A stretch of 64,000 bases of DNA from positions 4,464,001-4,528,000 of the forward strand of contig JANFOG010000001.1 of the NCBI GenBank assembly GCA_024336345.1, in the 5' to 3' direction. This DNA is from Mariannaea sp. PMI_226 (lineage: Eukaryota > Ascomycota > Sordariomycetes > Hypocreales > Nectriaceae). Below, piece after piece: positions 10,502-24,300 of the stretch; within the stretch, counting starts at the first letter, position 1, and every line of letters begins with the position of its first letter. Below the pieces are notes generated by a model. That model did no database searches. It was not told the origin of the DNA and saw only the letters and a program-made list of their open reading frames with translations. Made by a program: the position numbers and the translations under genes.

Positions 10502-12541
10502 AGGAGCAGTGAAAGTGTTGTGGGTCGGGATCGATTATGTACATTCGCAAATAAATCGAAGAGACTGGATTTCTGATTGTTGAAACTTGATTCCTATTAA
10601 TTTTGTGACAATGATTGCGGGGTTTCACGTTCTCCGCAGGTTGTTTCAATTCCTCCATGCGGCGACTATGAAATCAACTCAGGTTGGATCTAATGAGAGC
10701 CATGGTACTAACCATCTCCTCAGGTTGTATTCTTTCCTTTGGCTAACCAAGACGAGTCCACGGAACAACCTGTTCAGGAAAGGCCTCCCGGTTAAGGACC
10801 GGCAAGGTTATAGGTAGCATAATCGGAGATAGACTCATTGGTCTCGCGCGTTGTGAAAAGTGTATGCACGCTACTAATGAATTTGAGTAAGCAAGGAGAC
10901 TTACAAATACGCGGCACAATTTATCGCCGGCTAGCTGGGAGCTGTTGAGATACGAGGAATTTCTCTGCGGGGCCCAAGGAAGTTGACCGCCACCGCGTAT
11001 TCACATCCCATAGCAGGAATAAGCATATCTCGAGAATCGGCACAGGAGATCTCGATCAATGTGATTGGTGAGTATTGATAATCTTCCAGCCCTCCAACAC
11101 TCTTCTTGAATGAGGCAATCCTGGTATCTGCTGAGGCAACTAGTACAAAGCGGGCAATTGACAGCGAAGACATCTAGAATGCTTCTAACACACTGCGTGC
11201 GCACCCGCTCTTTTAGATCGTCTATAGGTCTCTTTTAGTGTCATGTGGCTTACGGCAATTGGGTTACACTCCAATACAGGCTATTAGGCCTAGCATCAAA
11301 GTGATCGCTGAGTTATGGCGTTGCATATCCCACCACAAAGAGCAGGGATTTGGTTGTGTTCTGCAAGCGTCCATTCGACATTACAAATATTGACACAAAA
11401 TCTACGTTTGGTTCATTTCAATTATTCAATGCTACAAGCCGAACCGTTGGCTGCTGGTCCTTGTTTCCTCTGGAGCCTGGGTGAAGTTGATTTCAACGTG
11501 ACTCGACCTAAGACTGGTTACATCCAGGAATTCATGATTACCACTCATGGTTTCTGGCGCCAATGTGATGGGCGCCCTTCTATTTTATGATTAACTTCCT
11601 CATGTCTTCTGTGATCCCCAAGAAAAGTCTCATGCCAAGATGTCTACTTGTTCCATCCTATGCCAACTTTCGGGGATCTTACAACTTATTCTCCTGGTAC
11701 CTTTGAGGGGGTCCCTTTCATAAAGTACTCGATGCATTCTTGTCATCCTGTCGTGTAGATCCCCACTTATCAGGTATTCTTAAACCTACCCTCCTTCTGT
11801 CTCGGGTACGTCAAAACGACAGTATAACATTATACTCCCGGCGAACCTTTCAGGGGTCGCAAAACACTTCCATCAGCGTTTAATTGGTATCTGTGCAGCA
11901 TAGGACTGTACGGTAGATATCTATGATGATCTGGGGTCGCCTCTCTCCACCAGCCGGCGGCGACCCACAACACCTCGGCCCGGTGACGACGGTGGCGGCC
12001 ACTGACACCGGGCGGAGGTCCAAACAATCAGCCGGTTGCTTGTCATATTGAGGTGCCATGCTAAATTAAATGGTGCAATGGTGGGATGTCAAATTTCCAG
12101 GATTTATATCTTGAGACAGAACTGGTTGCCTCCAATGGATTACCCCCCGATCTCCTCTCAAGAACAGATTCTCGCGGTAACCAATGTACCTACGTATTTA
12201 AACCTCAAACGGGGAGATCGGGTGGATTATCACCCAGCGCCAACAAGAAAATCGTCGACGTGACGTCGAGGGCCCCCAATGACGTCGGTGAATAAGAAAT
12301 TCATCACTGGGAAGCAGAAAGAAATACAGCATGACAGCACTCCAACATAGTAAAGCAGCCAAATGTTTCTTTCAATAACCAACGCTCGCATTATTGAAAC
12401 TGAACGACATAATACACATCTATCCACAAATTGTGCGAAGCACCATCAATCCTCTCATTTCTGTTGGGCACCTTATTTTGACCCCCTCCCTGAATGACCT
12501 AATCGGGCGCGATACATTTTCTCAATTGATTTCACTTCAAA
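10502..12541. other. Intergenic, about 2 kb
   Basis: No recognisable gene. Short open frames on both strands (for example 10931-11173 minus and 11315-11590 plus) lack family signals and convincing splice extensions. The last 50 bp form the leader of the esterase gene. Confidence 0.5.
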
Positions 12542-13618
12542 ATGACTGAGAATGCATCTGTACCCGGTGGCCTCATAATCCACGAGCGCGACGAGCGATA
12601 CTTCATGACCCGCTTAGTTCAGGCCCTTCTCAAGCCGTGGAAGCCCCGGATGGTGAAGCATAGCAAACCTCCTACTCAGCCAGTACGATTGAGCCCCCCC
12701 AAGAAGACTCTAAAGTCCTGCAATGTGCAGGAACGTCAAATTGAAGGTGTCTTTGTATACGATGTGACGCGCAAGCGAGCCAATCGGGAAGTCAATATCA
12801 CCAAGGAGCACCCCGATCACAGTGATCGCCCTCCGAAAAGAATACTATATTTTTGTGGTGGAGGCTGGCAGATGCCTCCGAGCGCCAGTCACTGGACCTT
12901 TTGCACGAAAGTAGCAACTCGGCTAGAAAACACAATTCTCACAATCGTATCCTATCCGTTGGCTCCCCAGAGCCCCGCCCCAATCGCGTTCCCTCAAATC
13001 GAGAAAGTATACAAAATCCTGTTGAGGCAGGCTACAGGCGCAGGTGAGACCGTCGTTGTGGCTGGGGATAGCTCAGGAGGCAATATTGCCCTTTGCCTCG
13101 TCACCTGGACCTTGCTGAACCAGAAGAACGACGTTATCAAGGCACCAGTTGCTATCTTTGCTATTAGCCCTACAACAGATCTCCGTCACGCCATGGCGGA
13201 AATAAAGGACGTGGAAAACCTTGACCCTATCATGTCACTTTCATTCATCAACTTGACAGCGAGGACCTGGTGTCCAGTGCCGGACCGGCCTGGAACTGGC
13301 GACATTACGGTCACAGAGCCCGATGGCCATTTGTACCACCTTAACTGGGATCTTGAGGACCCTCGGGTGTCTCCTATCCAAGCTGACCTCCGCGTGCTTA
13401 CTCGATACGGTGTCAAAGTTCATGGAGTAATTGGGACATATGATGTCCTCGGCCCAGAGGCTGCTGCCTTTGTCGATAAATTGAGAGAGCACGGCATCGA
13501 AGGAGAATGGCTGCGGTGGAAAGGGCAGATGCATTGCTTCCCTATTGCATCCAGGTATAGGCTAAAAGAGAGTATGCAGGCCGTGGATTGGATTATTGAG
13601 AGTTTAGAGAAATTCTGA
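12542..13618 (+). CDS. Alpha/beta hydrolase, HSL-type esterase/lipase
   Basis: Single exon, 358 residues, with start context AAAATGAC. The N-terminal ~90 residues are variable and basic. The oxyanion motif reads YFCGGGWQ (about residue 105) where the hormone-sensitive lipase family usually has HGGG. The nucleophile elbow is GDSSGGN (Ser near residue 176). The Asp is probably in GTYDVLGPEA (about 300) and the His in GQMHCFPIA (about 328). No signal peptide is visible, so it is probably intracellular. The natural substrate cannot be deduced; related fungal proteins are esterases on small esters or secondary-metabolite intermediates, but no biosynthetic genes lie nearby. Confidence 0.82.
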   Translation: MTENASVPGGLIIHERDERYFMTRLVQALLKPWKPRMVKHSKPPTQPVRLSPPKKTLKSCNVQERQIEGVFVYDVTRKRANREVNITKEHPDHSDRPPKRILYFCGGGWQMPPSASHWTFCTKVATRLENTILTIVSYPLAPQSPAPIAFPQIEKVYKILLRQATGAGETVVVAGDSSGGNIALCLVTWTLLNQKNDVIKAPVAIFAISPTTDLRHAMAEIKDVENLDPIMSLSFINLTARTWCPVPDRPGTGDITVTEPDGHLYHLNWDLEDPRVSPIQADLRVLTRYGVKVHGVIGTYDVLGPEAAAFVDKLREHGIEGEWLRWKGQMHCFPIASRYRLKESMQAVDWIIESLEKF

Positions 13619-14938
13619 AAAATGAAACCGAGAGCTTTGGTGCAATTATCGAGATAACTAATAGCACAACGCGGCCCGCTATTCATTGACAAGAATCAAC
13701 TCTGAGCAACGCAGCAAGTAAGAACCAACTTTGAAAAAATAAATCATTGAGCGAGAAGTTGAGCTGATCCTGACATACTAGTTCACTATTCGCAATTCCA
13801 CGCTATGCACCGGCATTACAACTACCATGTGCAACGGAGGAACAACAAAGCACCAGAAGAGTGTCTTCATATATGGCTGGTTGAAGCTGTAAAATTCTAC
13901 TAAAATTCCAGAACGTCAATTTTTGTACGTAAATAGTCAAGCTAGATATCAACATGCAATTCTACATCTACCGTCGCAAGTTATGTAGTACAGACTAAGT
14001 GTCTATCCTTGTCTTTACAGACTTTATCCTGTCGAGGGGCTGAAATCAATACTAATCACTTCAGGCATTATCACAGAACAGACCACTCCGACTATAAACT
14101 CGAAGGCAATGCAAAAAAGTACTCCAAAATCATCTGTAGGTCTAGGTATTACACCTCCATGTTAGTCATTTATCATATCGTATAGCACCCTAATCGTTGT
14201 CCAAGGCTTTGTAGTAAGTTACCACACTCACACTAAACCCCCAGAGTATGAGATACAGATAAGCGACTTGCAGATTAGAAAGCAACGCAACCATTCAATG
14301 TAACTGTAAGTTTACCCAATCCAGAAGATATGTTGAGGCGAATTGACTACCTCATTCGGGGCGCTCGTGGAAAAGAAGAAGGCTAGTCCTCTTTTAGCAG
14401 GTTATGCCGACTCCATGTGTAAGTCCCCCCAAAGCCACCGATCGCAACTCTGATGACGACCTACAGCGAAGGCGAGTTGAGCTTCGAGAAACGCAGTTAT
14501 GTTGTCGCTTGTAACTCCCAGTTTCGGGATAGTGACCCATTACCAGCCTTTATTGCCAGTAACGCACATAAATAAGTCCGAGAAGCTCAATTCTTGATTC
14601 GTCGCAGACGGTCCGCGGCCTCCGATCTCTCTCATTAAGTCTTGGCTGTTGTTGCGGATTGGCTGATGACGTTTTCTTGGGGCTTCATTTGTTACCCCAC
14701 CCAATATGGATTGCAACGAAAGAATATGTGGGAAAACCTATGTGATTCATAATTGACTCTTCTACTAAGTATAAAGATGGCTTGCTTCTACATGTTAGTT
14801 GATGTCAATAAATCCAATTCGGTTGATAACATACCGCCGTTTCATTGACATCGTTCGTTCCATCTACTTGATCAAAAGAGTTGCTACTTATAGCAATTTC
14901 CATATAAGTGCCAAGCTTCGTTCAATTTTGCCCGCCTT
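13619..14938. other. Intergenic, upstream of the ENA-type ATPase
   Basis: The 1.32 kb hold the esterase 3' end and the ATPase promoter. GCCAAG-type hexamers, the core of fungal PacC sites, occur at about 14910-14915 (+) and 14641-14646 (complement). ENA genes are often PacC-controlled, but a hexamer is weak evidence. No gene seen. Confidence 0.4.
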
Positions 14939-17900
14939 ATGTCCGAACCGAAGCTGAAAGATGGTACGCACGCCACGGGTCAGATGGACAACCTCCTCTC
15001 TCGGCCTGCCCACTCTTTGACTGCGGAAGACGTTTGCCGGGAACTCGAGACAGATCTAAGCACAGGTCTCAGTAACGAACAGGCTGCCGATCGATTGATC
15101 AAGTTTGGGCATAATGAGCTCGAAAAGGAACACGGAGTTCAACCACTCCAAGTCTTCATCGCTCAGATTGTCAATGCCATGACACTGGTAATTACAATGC
15201 TATCCTTTTTTTCCCTCTCACCCAGTATCTCAACTCATCCTTGAGACTCATCACTGTAGAGCTTAGCTTATGTGAATATGTAGGTGCTTCTCCTCGCTCT
15301 AGCTGCTAGTTTTGCCATCAAGTCTTGGATTGCTGGTGGTGTACTTGCCTTCATTATTCTTATCAACATTGTCATTGGCTTCCTCCAAGACTTACAAGCT
15401 GCCCGTACGATTGCATCCCTAAAATCGTTGAACTCGCCGACAGCATGGGTATTTCGAGCAAGCGAGGGCCGAGTCGCCGATGTTTCCAGTCTCGTCCCTG
15501 GTGACATAATTGATCTCAAGACGGGTGATGTAGTGCCTGCCGATGTCCGAATCTTGGAAGCGGTAAATCTCGAAGCCGATGAGGCCCTTCTCACCGGAGA
15601 ATCCCTGCCGACACGCAAGGATCCCGAAGCGGTACATGACGATGACACCGGCCCTGGTGATAGGAGTAACATCGCATTCAGTTCGACGACGATTACCAAA
15701 GGCCGGGGCCGAGCCATCGTTGTTAGCACCGGGATGCATACTGAGATTGGAGCTATTGCAGCTGCTTTGCAAAGTGGAGGCGAAGAGAGAGTTCTCGAAC
15801 GAGATGATGATGGCAAAGCCTCTGTCAGAGCCTACCTCAGTTTTTGGTGTGGCAGTGTTCAGGACTTCCTAGGTAGTTTCCTAGGTCTAACGGATGGAAC
15901 TCCCCTGCAGCGCAAGCTAGCCCGTCTATTTCTTTATCTTTTTGCATTCGCGATTATTTGCGGCATTGTGGTGTTAGCGGCAAATCGCTTTGAAGGGCGT
16001 CGAGATGTAATCATCTATGCGGTTGCTACTGCTATCGGCACTATACCAGTCACCCTTATCTTGGTCTTAACCATTACAATGGCAGCGGGTACCAAAGTTA
16101 TGGTGCAAAGACACGTTCTTGTGAGAAATATGAGAAGCCTGGAGGCTTTGGGAGGTGTAACAAGTTGGTTGCCCGTCTTGCACATCTATGCAAACTTTTG
16201 GTGTAATTTGCTAACCCACCCCCAGACATTTGCTCTGATAAAACAGGAACTCTCACTCAAGGGAAAATGGTAACCAGGATGGCCTGGGTTCCTGGACATG
16301 GAACATACGAAGTCGACACAACAAACAGCCCATATGATCCAGAGACTGGAAGTGTCAGCTTCACACGTGCTCAACCAAGCAATATGACGAACGAGAAGCA
16401 GGAGGCTTCGGTTATTAATCCAAAGAATGAGCTTTGTAAAAGCTTGTTGTTACAGGAATTCTTAAACGTGGCCTCATTTGCCAATCTAGCAAAGTTACAG
16501 AGGTCAACTGGGGAGCAGCCGGACGGCCTAAGCCAGTGGAAAGCGCAAGGTGACCCGACCGAGATTGCAATTCGAGTCTTCGCCACAAGATTCGGAAAGG
16601 CAGCCCTGGAAAGTAGCAGCGAATGGAAGCAGCTTGCAGAATTCCCATTTGATTCTTCCGTCAAGAGAATGTCCGTCCTGTGCCGGAACCAGGCCTCTGG
16701 CGAAACTCACACTTTCACTAAAGGAGCTGTAGAGCGTGTCCTAGCAAGCTGTACTCACATCATGAACGAAACTGACATGCCGGTTCCGATTTCAGAAACT
16801 CACATCAATGAAGTACACTCGAACATGGAATCCCTCGCTCGTAGGGGCCTTCGCGTGTTGGCGTTGGCAAGCAAGATCGAGCAGAGTGTGGTATTGGAGG
16901 ACGACGTTCGACAGGGCCTTCTCAAGAGAGATGAGTTTGAACGCGATTTGGTACTCTGTGGTTTGATTGGAATTTACGACCCCCCTCGTCCTGAGTCCAG
17001 GCCGAGTGTGTTCAAGTGTCATCAAGCCAGTATCAACGTGCACATGTTGACGGGCGACCACCCAGAGACCGCTCGTGCTATTGCCCGGGAAGTTGGGATT
17101 TTACCTTCACGCATGGAACTTCTGAGAGCAGACATCGCCAAGCTCATGGTCATGACGGCGCACGACTTTGATGCCATGTCAGATGAGGAGCTAGACCAGC
17201 TCCCACAACTTCCCCTTGTCGTCGCTCGCTGTGCCCCCAACACAAAAGTACGGATGATAGATGCTCTGCACCGACGTGGTTGCTACGTTGCCATGACTGG
17301 TGACGGTGTGAATGACTCTCCCAGCTTGAAGCGTGCGGATGTAGGCATTGCTATGGGGTTGGCTGGATCAGATGTGGCAAAGAGGTGAGGTTGCTCCTAC
17401 GGACACACTGGGTATTCCCGTACAAGATCTTAAAGCTAATAATTTATAGTGCTTCGGACATTGTGCTGACGGACGATAATTTTGCATCAATCCTCAATGC
17501 GGTTGAGGAAGGTCGTCGAATCTTCGACAACGTCCAAAAGTTCATTCTTCATGTCCTCGTCGCAAACGCAGGCTTTGTCGTGACTCTCTTGGTAGGCTTG
17601 GCGTACAAGGATTCCCAAGGTATTTCGATCTTCCAAGTCACGCCTATTGAGATCCTGTTTATGCTTCTTGTTGCGGGTGCATTTACAGAAACGGGACTTG
17701 GCTTTGAGGCAGCCACGCCGGATATTCTAAGTCGTCCGCCTCAGAGCGTGAGTTTGCTCCCAGTTCTACACCTTGTCCTTCTGGTTCTATAGTCTCAAGC
17801 TAACACTTCCTAGCTTAAATATGGCGTCTTTACACCTGAATTCTTGCTTGACCTCCTGGTTTATGGCTTTTTGATGTCTTTGTGTCTGTTGAGCAGCTTT

Positions 17901-18398
17901 GCCATTGTTCTCTTCGGCATGTACGACGGCGACCTCGGCCAGGACTGCAACATTAAATATTCCGAATCATGCAATGCTGTCTTTCGTGCCCGCTCCACGT
18001 GCTTCACTAGCATGATGTGGGTTTTCCTCTTCTTTGCTTGGGAGCTAGTCGACCTGAGGCGCTCATTTCTCTACGGGGCATTTACCAACACGCGTGAGTG
18101 GGCTTTCAGGCTCTGGCGAAACCCGTTCCTGTTCTGGTCGGTCGCCATAGGAACCATCAGCGTCGTGCCAACTCTCTACATCCCGGTGATCAACCACATT
18201 GTCTTTTTACACGATGGCATTGGGCGTGAATGGGGAGTTATTTTCGCTGTGAATATTGCCTTCTTCGCAGGAGTAGAGGCGTGGAAGTGGGCAAAGAGGG
18301 TTTATTTGCGACGGAAGAAGGTGATGGTGGCAAACGACGAAGAATATAGCGAGGATGACTTGGAATCCAAGACTTTTGAGAAGTTCTTTACCCTTTGA
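14939..18398 (+). CDS. ENA1: ENA-type (P-type IID) sodium/potassium-exporting ATPase
   Basis: Five exons, 14939-15187, 15284-16163, 16226-17384, 17450-17747 and 17814-18398, give 1056 residues. The order is a cation-ATPase N-domain, two membrane helices, the actuator domain with TGES (about residue 186), two helices, and the phosphorylation motif DKTGT (Asp about 381), which is formed only after splicing intron 2. Then come FTKGAVERV in the nucleotide domain (about 542), MLTGDHPETARAIA, and GDGVNDSPSLKRADVGIAMG (about 736), followed by C-terminal membrane helices. The sequence is nearest fungal ENA pumps, which export Na+ or K+ across the plasma membrane at alkaline pH or high salt. Intron 2 has an atypical GTTGGT donor. 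No frame break was found. A related Ca2+-ATPase is less likely. Confidence 0.9.
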
Positions 18399-21300
18399 TC
18401 TCATATCGAGGGTGTGGTGGATTGACTGGGGGTGTAACAACAAGAGGTCAAAAAATGGTGAGAGATCAATGAAAGTATCTCTGTATGAAACGGTTTTAGA
18501 CTCCGCTATTTTGCATATATTTATAGTTGCACCCCTTTGAGAAGATGAGCTCAAAGCCATAAAAAGACCAATATCTATCTATTTCTGATATCAGGCTTCT
18601 TCTCAAGCTAATGCCCAGCAAACGCGAGGATAGTCGTCGTGAGTAGAACATCTGCCTGCCTGCAGCCTTCCAGTCACTCACCCTTTGGCTGTTTGCTCCA
18701 ACTCAACAAACTTGAACATGTATGACCTGATATTTGGATTTCTTCCTCCCTGCACGAGCTCAGAGAATTACGGCATCGCTAACTGATACGCAGTAACGGA
18801 TCGATCATTTAGTCCTGCATGGGTACGACGCACAGATCCTTGCGCATCGATACACTGCATTCATTTGCTTCCCGGAGAGATGCCGCGTCTCGCAGGTCTG
18901 TAGTATGTCTGCGACAACTCCAATAGGATTGCGATGATTTGCTGGCATAGCCCTTGGTATGATATTAACTAGGTTATATTATATCACAATACGCGCGTTT
19001 GTCACAGCAGAGTCAATATGGACTATCACGAGGTATTTCTCAGAGCTTCGACAATTGCACTAAATGGAGTTGATAAGTGAGTATCTGGATTGACCACAGA
19101 GATCCAGGAAAACTATGTGAAAGACTAAACTTTGAAAAAGGATCAATAATATTCCAAGTGTTATAGCAAATAAATAAAGAAAAAAAGATATGGCGCTCTC
19201 TACAACGATGCCGACTTTGATGGCCTCCAAGTTGACTCAAAACCTGCTCCAATCAAGCTACCCTGCAGACGAGTTAATATCGCAATATGGACCATCACGT
19301 TTCCCCATTCGGACGACATAATCCAAGTAGCCAGTCTTATACATTGATGAGTGATACAGAAATTTCATCCCCTATGGTAAAGAAAACAAACCCCTTATCT
19401 CACGACTTTGCTCATAAAGTCCCGAGATGGGTCAATTAGCCGGCTTTGCAAGACGCCACCAACTGAGCCTCCTACTGAATCATGTGTCACAAAAAAAGAA
19501 AAGGCGAGATATGGAACGTCCGGTGCGATGCGGATCCACAAGCTCATCAATAAGTGATTCCATCGCCGGTCGCTTGTCACTGAAGAGGGCTTTGATGTAG
19601 TCCCAGATGCCCAGCACTCTCAATCTAGACTGAGATGGGTTCTTGAAAGTGAAGCGCTTACTAGTCAACTGAGAGTCTTGTCAACCACTTAGGTCCAGTA
19701 GGGTCAAAGGTGGCTCTCGAACATAAAGCCGCTACTGTCACTCTAGAAACAATGGCAAGACACAAGATAGTCGACCATTACGACCCAGAGTGACCCAAAT
19801 CTTTTTCTTCAAACTCTTGGTCCCTGCTTTTGGATTTTTTTTTCCCACAGTTTCCATCCGGAGAGGTTTCGGGCTGTCGGGCGCTTCTACGCGCTTCGTG
19901 AAACAGACCGTTCTCACATACTGAACCAAGAGAGCTGGCGGAACCACTTTTGGTTGGCTAGAGGGTGTGTAACACTGAACGAAACCCAGTGCCACGGGAG
20001 AGGGGGTCTGAAAACACAGAAGGGAGAAAACAAAGGCACGGGGCTTCTATGAGGGGGAAGGAAGAAAAAAGGGTTTGAAACAAGGGCTGAATGACAAACA
20101 TTTGTCTTGTTTTACTAGTAGGGAGAAACACGCCTCTTCCCCCCCTTCGTTTCCTTTCAACTACCTATAGAGTCGTAAGAAAGGTTTTGTTCCTGAGAAT
20201 GCATCCTGCACGGCCACGTGAGATGCAGGTTGAGGGGAGCGGGGATCAGCAAACAATGCATCTCAAATGCCTCGAATGGAATGGCTGATGGAACATTTGT
20301 GTGTTGGCTCCTGTTGTTGACTTGGACGAAATGTACGCGAAAATTAAAGTCTGACTGTGCTTCATGCACGCCTTGCAAGGGAGACTGAAGTATATGGAAA
20401 TCGTGTGTCTACATCCTCCCCAGAGCATCATATGCATCCAAGGGGCGAGTTATAGGATCGAGAAGGGTATCTTGCTGTGTATGATGTGTCTTTGTAATGT
20501 AGAAAATTGATAGTTTGTCTGCAAACTTTCGGGCCTTGGCCTCGTCCTTTTTAGTTGAGTGACTAGATGCTGAAGGTGTGAAGGGCGGGCTCAGAATTAC
20601 ACGACTATCTCGGGTCCCTGCACTTGAAGAATGGAGTCCCAACAAGACTGATGGCTTCATTTTTTTTTTACCAATAATTGTCTACGATGATTCCGAACCT
20701 GAGCAAGGGTCATGGTATCGCCATTTTCAAGAAAACATGACAAGGTAGGCTTGTAGGGCCAGCAACGCGCCTGGTTGTGAGTTACGTTCATCTTGCATCC
20801 GCAACGTGGACCAAGGGGATTGACCACTCTGATCAGGGGACCCATTGTTGGCTGGCACAACCGAGACAGGGAAGTTCGGATGATTGGCGATATAATACGA
20901 CAACGGCATATTATACAGTGGTTGATACTGCAGGATGCACCCTCCGGCTTGGCTGCCGATACCAGCGTTGCTGGTCGAAGAGAGGGGCATTAAACGTGAA
21001 GCAATGTTCTTCATTTGGTAAAGAGGGAGAGTGAGAGTTATGCGGGGGTGCCTGACGTCCAATATTCTATCCAATTGACTGATGTATCGACTCCAGGGCG
21101 ATAGAGAGGGAGGCCTTTGATCTTACCCTGCGGCCTTGCCGTGGTTGACGCCTCTGGCTGCAACGCATTGATTAGAACGAGGAGACAAAGGGTAAATTCT
21201 CTATGCTTTCAATATTGGTCTATTGCGTCTCATCCAATACAGGGTAAAGAATAAGCTATTATTTCGCTGCTTTCCCTTTGCTGAAGGTTATAGGAATGCA

Positions 21301-24300
21301 CTCAAGGGAGATCAGTTCGTCAAGGGAATCTCGCACTGAACAAGGGTGAAAGAAAAGGGAAAAAATAATTAGGGTACTGGTATCTAATTAACATAGGGGC
21401 AAACACCATCAAATAGAATAACTGAATAATATAGACCGCTGTAATTATACATCTGTAGTCTCTGCGTGGGAAGAGATCTCATCTTGGTCTGAGTGCGAAG
21501 TGGAGTGGATTTGGTATTTGTCGTGGCGTTATTATTGAGCCATGATCCGCTATGGTTTCATGGTGACAGCTGAGCAAGGTGTCACCCACGTTATTTGAGG
21601 CCTTCATCAGCATGACGGGAAAGAAATAGCGCAGAATAGAATACCCGCCTGGAACAGGGCAGAAGAAGATGAAGATCGGACTGCTGGAAAGGAAAGGGAT
21701 AAGCCAACAGGCATGCAGCGTCAGGCTACCTTTGTCTTGAATCAGAGACAAGAGATGTCAAGGCTGCTGCCGCATAATCCATAGAGTGATTCATACATAG
21801 TGTTCGCAAGCAGTGAAACAATGAGCAGGACGAAGCGAGAGGAGGAGGGGAAAGGGGACCGCCCATGGCCTGTTTGTCACTCTACTAAAGTTACAACTGG
21901 CTTGCAGGAAAAGCTGTTATTCTGCGACACGCCAGTGCACCCGCCGGGTAGGGGGGTCGAAGTTATGGAGCTGTACAGATTACGAGATGCAGGCCTTGAG
22001 GAGCAAAGGAGAGAGTGGCAAACTAGTGAGGAAGAAATACAAGTTTGTTGATGGGCAAGTTCGACATCGTGCATCGCCAATTACTTAACCTATATACTAC
22101 GATGCAAGTAGGCCGTCATGAAATGCAAAGGCCATGTCCAACTCGGAGAGATTCTACGTGAAGAATAGCACTTGAATCAACTAACTCACGCAACTACGGC
22201 TGCTGTTGACACTGGAAGGGAAAGCGACGAGGCACTGGACAATGCTTCTCAGCACGGTTCTCTGGGGAGATGAATTGAGGATCATCCACTGCATTTAGGC
22301 GCGTTTCAAAGAAATGGAGTGCCGGCCTGGGAGCCACCAAACCTGGCCTTCGGGTGTGGAGATAGAAAATAAAGGGGGGTGTGCAATAGTGACATCAAGG
22401 AGCAAGGCCCGGGTGAGGAAGGTAATTCAAGGTGAAGAGTACGTACCTGTGGCGCTGAAACCTCAGATGCGGCTCTCCACTTCAAGGCGCATCATCAGGG
22501 GGAGCTTGTTCGATGGGTCCAAGACAAAGATGGGATGGGGCTAATTATCCAATAAAAGCGATCCCCGTCAGGGGGATGGATCTTGGGCATCTTGCACACC
22601 AAGAAGGGGTCAAGCCATTGCTACTTGGATTGCCCTAGAAGGTGCCTTTTTTTTTTTTCTTTGCTGGCGCCCGCCCCCTTTGACTTGACCCATACGAAGC
22701 GAGCGCGATTCAGTCTTTTCTTTTTTAGCCCGTCAGCTAATGATTATCAATTGATGAGCTCCGAAGCTTGGCTCTGAGAATGCATTCAATTCCCTGCTGA
22801 TTTTCTGGAAGATCCCTAATTGGTGCGAAATCTGTGAGGGCAATAGTGTGGCTGATATGGCATGGAACTGTTGATACTACAGTCCTTTAAGCTGTGGCTA
22901 TCTGATAACCATAGCACGTCCTGAAATCTACGAGATTGCACAAGCCTCACGTCATCAAGCAATGAAGGGAAGAAGAATCGGTATCATGGGTTTGCAAGGC
23001 GCTGAAAGTCTGGGGCACAATGCTGGGGGCAAGCGCTGACATCGAAGACTAAATTGCTGTATTTTCTAATTGCCATCCTTGACCCAATAATCTTGTCAGA
23101 ATGACTTCGTCTCTGATCTAAAGTCTTGGCTCATTACTTCCACATACCATAGTGGTAATTAAGTGCGAGCCAAGCACAGCTGAGGACTAGCTCTTCGGTA
23201 ATGCCCAGGCTTGCTACCAAGAGGTAATACGAACTAAGCCCCATCCAAGGTAACTACGGAATCCAGGATCTGCTGGACAGAACTCGATTTGCATGCGAAG
23301 ATCATGAAAGAACGGATTCTCAGGAAAAAGGCAGTTGCCCTAGTATGGCTCTTTTTTCCATTTTGATGGTAATTGCATAGCCAATCTACATAGTACATTA
23401 ATCCGGTTAAGCCCGGCTGTCAGGCCCTCACGGAGATGATGCTAGTACGAGATAGAGTACGGCGAAATTGGGACAGCTGGAAATGGAAAGAAATATAATA
23501 ATACGGAGCCAGCGTTGTCCAATACGATGCTGTCCAACAGCACTATGAATGTAGGTGAGCGACTGCGCTAGCTCGGAAATGGAAATTCCCGTAGCCAAGA
23601 GACAATCTTGACCACAGGGACAAGAACCAAGACGACAACAGGTGTCAGCCTGTTTAAAAGGTACTGTGTAGAGATTAGTTAAAGACGGCGGAGCACAGTT
23701 GGTTTTGCTCTTCTCGATGGTGGACGGTTGGAATATATTCCTGGAGAATGGGGAGTGAAGAATCCTGAGCTCCACGTCAAGTAATCAGATAACCCAGGGT
23801 ACGGCATGATGCCTAAGTACGTACATAAGTACCGCGTAGTAAACTGTATGTAAGTAAGCAATTCGCAAGGTCTGTGGTTGATTACACCTCATCCCGCTTC
23901 TGTTTGAGATTTTGGTGCGCCACCACGCCCTGTCTGGGCTGGTGACTGGCCCAATTCCGAATAAACCTTGCTTAGCCCGTATACAAAGTACTGTAGTGCA
24001 AACAGCCACTAACTGTCCCTAAACGGCTCTAATGTGTACCTAATTGAAGCCTAGATCCTTTCGAGTCGTTGGTTACCGGGCGTTTATTTGGTCAGGTTGG
24101 AAAAGGAGAGGACGCGAGATGACTTGTGTTTGGGCTGGTTGCTACGCCACTACAAGCGAAAGAGGAGAGGAGCATACGCCACAAACCAGTGCTTGATCGG
24201 GGGAACTGGTGTTGTTTGAGGCCCTGCAAACTCCTCGTATATGAAGAGCTTCAACTACGAGCACTACATGATATGGATTGTGTATGTACATGATAAATAC

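Noticed and set aside
12542..18398. Secondary-metabolite cluster around the esterase
   Set aside because: Only an esterase and an ion-pump ATPase are present; no synthase, oxidoreductase set or pathway regulator was found.
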